Assembly (NCBI GenBank): GCA_003674045.1
Contig: PENC01000001.1
Span: 1,178,001-1,242,000 of the forward strand
Source of the DNA: Streptomyces griseocarneus
GTDB lineage: Bacteria > Actinomycetota > Actinomycetes > Streptomycetales > Streptomycetaceae
Length of the DNA: 64,000 bases
Direction: 5' to 3'
Shown: positions 62,398-64,000 of the stretch, piece by piece
How positions within the stretch are numbered: the stretch's first letter is position 1
Layout: every line of letters begins with the position of its first letter
The notes under the pieces: model-generated
Database searches by the model: none
Seen by the model: the letters and a program-made list of their open reading frames with translations, nothing else
What the model was told of the DNA's origin: nothing
Program-made: the position numbers and the translations under genes

Positions 62398-64000
62398 ATG
62401 CACATCGTGGATGTGAGCGCGGGCAATCGGAAAGGCCTGAGCCTCTTCGCCCTGATCATGATCGGGCTGGGATCGATCTTCGGCTCCGGCTGGCTCTTCG
62501 GAGCCGGCCAGGCGGCCCAGGTCGCCGGACCCGCGGCCCTCGTGGCCTGGGTGATCGGCGCGATCTTCATCGGCATGATCGCCATGACGTACGCGGAGGT
62601 CGGCGCCGCGTACCCGCTGCCGGGCGCCATGGCCCGCTTCGGCTCGATCTCGCACGGCCCGGTGCTGGGCTTCGTCACCGGCTGGGCTGTGTGGATCGCG
62701 ACGGCCTCGCTGATCCCCATCGAGGCCATCGCGGGTACGCAGTACATGTCCTCGTGGAGCTTCGGCTGGGCGCGGGACCTGGTCTCCGACGGCCGCCTCT
62801 CCGGCACCGGCATGGCGATGGCCCTCTTCCTGACCTTCGCCCTGTGGCTGGCCTGCTACTGGTCCGTCACGCTGCTCGCCCGCGCGAACAACATCCTCAC
62901 GCTGGTGAAGTTCGCCATCCCGGTCCTCGCCGTCATCGCGCTCATCGCCTCCGGCTTCCACACCGGCAACTTCAGCAACCACGGCGGCTTCGCCCCCAAC
63001 GGCTGGAACGCGGTGCTCACCGCCGTCACCGCCTCCGGTGTCGTCTTCGCCTTCAACGGCTTCCAGGCCGTCGTCAACCTCGGCGGCAACGCCAAGAACC
63101 CGGGCCGGGCCATCCCGCTCGCCCTCGTCGGCGCCCTCTCCCTGGGCCTGGTGATCTACCTGGCCCTCCAGGTCGCCTTCCTCGGTGCCGTCCCGCCGGA
63201 GAAGCTGGCCGAGGCGGGCGGCTGGAGCGGCATCAACTTCGCCTCGCCCTTCGCCGACCTGGCCAAGCTGCTGATGCTGCACTGGGTCGTCACCATGCTC
63301 CAGTTCGGTGCCTTCATCTCGCCGAACGGTGCCAACATCGGCAACGTGGCCTCCGCCGCGTACCTCGCGCAGAACCTCGCCGACACCGGCTTCTTCCCCA
63401 AGAAGCTCGCCGAGGTGCACCCCCGCTACGGCGTCGCCCGCCCCGCCATGTGGCTGAACCTGGGCTTCTCCGTCCTGCTGCTGGTCACCATCGGCCACAG
63501 CTGGGAGGCCCTCGCGAGCGTCGTCTCCGCCGCGATGGTCGTCTCGTACCTCATGGGCCCGATCGCTGTCGGCGTCTTCCGCAAGACGAAGCCGCAGCTG
63601 CCCCGGCCCTTCAAGCTCCCCGCCGCCGGGGTGCTCTGCCCGATCATCTTCGCCTTCGCCGCCTGCGCCCTGTACTGGTCGCGCTGGCCCAACACCGGCA
63701 AGGTCGCGGCGCTCACCCTGGTCTCGGTGCCCATCGCCGCGCTGGTGCTGCGCCGCAAGGGCGAGCGGGACCTGCGCCGCCAGTTCGCGCCCGCCTGGTG
63801 GATGGTCTGCTTCCTGCTGTGGCTCGGCCTGCTGTCCGCGCTGGGCAGCGAGGAGTTCGGCGGCCACGGCGTGATCCCGGGCGGCCTCGACATCGCGCTG
63901 GTGGGCGTCTCGGCCGTGGGCTTCTACTTCTGGGCGGTGCGCTCCGGCGTCCGCGCCCACGAGGCCGGCCTCCCGGGCCCCGACCCGGTCCTCGGCGCGT
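62398..64000 (+). CDS. APC-superfamily amino-acid permease, 3' end cut by window edge
   Basis: At least 534 residues of a membrane transporter with about 12 hydrophobic segments. The start of the fold, LFALIMIGLGSIFGSGWLFG, has the APC consensus motif in helix 1; AFNGFQAVVNLGGNAKNPGR and SAAMVVSYLMGPIAVGVFRK are also typical. It resembles YfnA/AspT-like amino-acid or amine permeases. ATG 62398 and GTG 62407 or 62413 are all possible starts. It has its own promoter region (62150-62397, with TAGGAT as a possible -10 near 62200) and need not belong to the isonitrile operon, but tyrosine supply would be a natural link. Confidence 0.88.
   Translation, partial: MHIVDVSAGNRKGLSLFALIMIGLGSIFGSGWLFGAGQAAQVAGPAALVAWVIGAIFIGMIAMTYAEVGAAYPLPGAMARFGSISHGPVLGFVTGWAVWIATASLIPIEAIAGTQYMSSWSFGWARDLVSDGRLSGTGMAMALFLTFALWLACYWSVTLLARANNILTLVKFAIPVLAVIALIASGFHTGNFSNHGGFAPNGWNAVLTAVTASGVVFAFNGFQAVVNLGGNAKNPGRAIPLALVGALSLGLVIYLALQVAFLGAVPPEKLAEAGGWSGINFASPFADLAKLLMLHWVVTMLQFGAFISPNGANIGNVASAAYLAQNLADTGFFPKKLAEVHPRYGVARPAMWLNLGFSVLLLVTIGHSWEALASVVSAAMVVSYLMGPIAVGVFRKTKPQLPRPFKLPAAGVLCPIIFAFAACALYWSRWPNTGKVAALTLVSVPIAALVLRRKGERDLRRQFAPAWWMVCFLLWLGLLSALGSEEFGGHGVIPGGLDIALVGVSAVGFYFWAVRSGVRAHEAGLPGPDPVLGA

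Overview
The window is about 73% G+C and reads as chromosomal DNA of a streptomycete. The evidence is strong G/C bias at third codon positions, GTG/TTG starts with GGAGG-type ribosome sites, many 4-base start/stop overlaps, an XRE(DUF5753)/DUF397 pair, an AfsR-type SARP, rare TTA codons and DmdR/IdeR-type iron boxes. No tRNA, rRNA, CRISPR array, intact insertion sequence or origin was seen.

Layout. (1) 1-2541: the end of a pentapeptide-repeat protein, two small hypotheticals, then a gene-poor stretch with a decayed MFS-exporter relic and two copies of an intergenic repeat. (2) 2542-19811: a complete iron system. It holds a FhuF-like ferric-siderophore reductase, a lipoprotein/FecCD/FecCD/ATPase importer, and an eight-gene NRPS-independent (NIS) siderophore operon. 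Three iron boxes sit in front of the three transcription units. The operon makes 1,3-diaminopropane (aminotransferase plus decarboxylase), N-hydroxylates an amine, joins units to a carboxylic acid with two IucA/IucC synthetases and exports the product by an MFS pump. It has no visible N-acyltransferase, but carries a type III PLP decarboxylase and a gamma-glutamyl-amine-ligase-like member of the glutamine synthetase family. (3) 19844-27718: two divergent flavin monooxygenases, a P450, an XRE/DUF397 pair and a secreted berberine-bridge-type flavin oxidase. (4) 27786-34367: a 7-base tandem repeat, a frameshifted AlkB-like gene, a secreted lipase, an ALF-repeat protein and an M4 peptidase whose zinc motif has decayed to HDMTY. 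(5) 34528-41069: a SpoIIE-type PP2C phosphatase followed by a ribose-type ABC transporter on the minus strand. (6) 41207-47258: a small enzyme set (cyclase, PLP fold-type-II enzyme, IPNS-like oxygenase, acyl-CoA-dehydrogenase-like protein, AMP-ligase) that looks like an unassigned biosynthetic island. (7) 47427-50928: a LysR effector domain without its HTH paired with DUF5997, a permuted NlpC/P60 protein, a secreted MoaF-like protein with two palindromic operators, and a MarR regulator. (8) 51076-62149: a SARP regulator, then isnA-isnB-hpaB(pvcC)-asnB-quinone oxidoreductase-LigB dioxygenase-hypothetical, all on the plus strand and tightly spaced. (9) 62398-64000: an APC amino-acid permease running off the end.

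The strongest candidate for an undescribed system is region 8. The first three enzymes match the PvcA/PvcB/PvcC logic that turns tyrosine into a catechol-bearing isonitrile. They are followed by a class III extradiol dioxygenase that could open that catechol ring and by an asparagine synthetase that could amidate a carboxylate. The second candidate is the siderophore operon with its unusual ligase and missing acyltransferase. A seven-copy intergenic repeat family runs through the window, and three copies lie next to gene ends whose third-position base use departs sharply from the norm.
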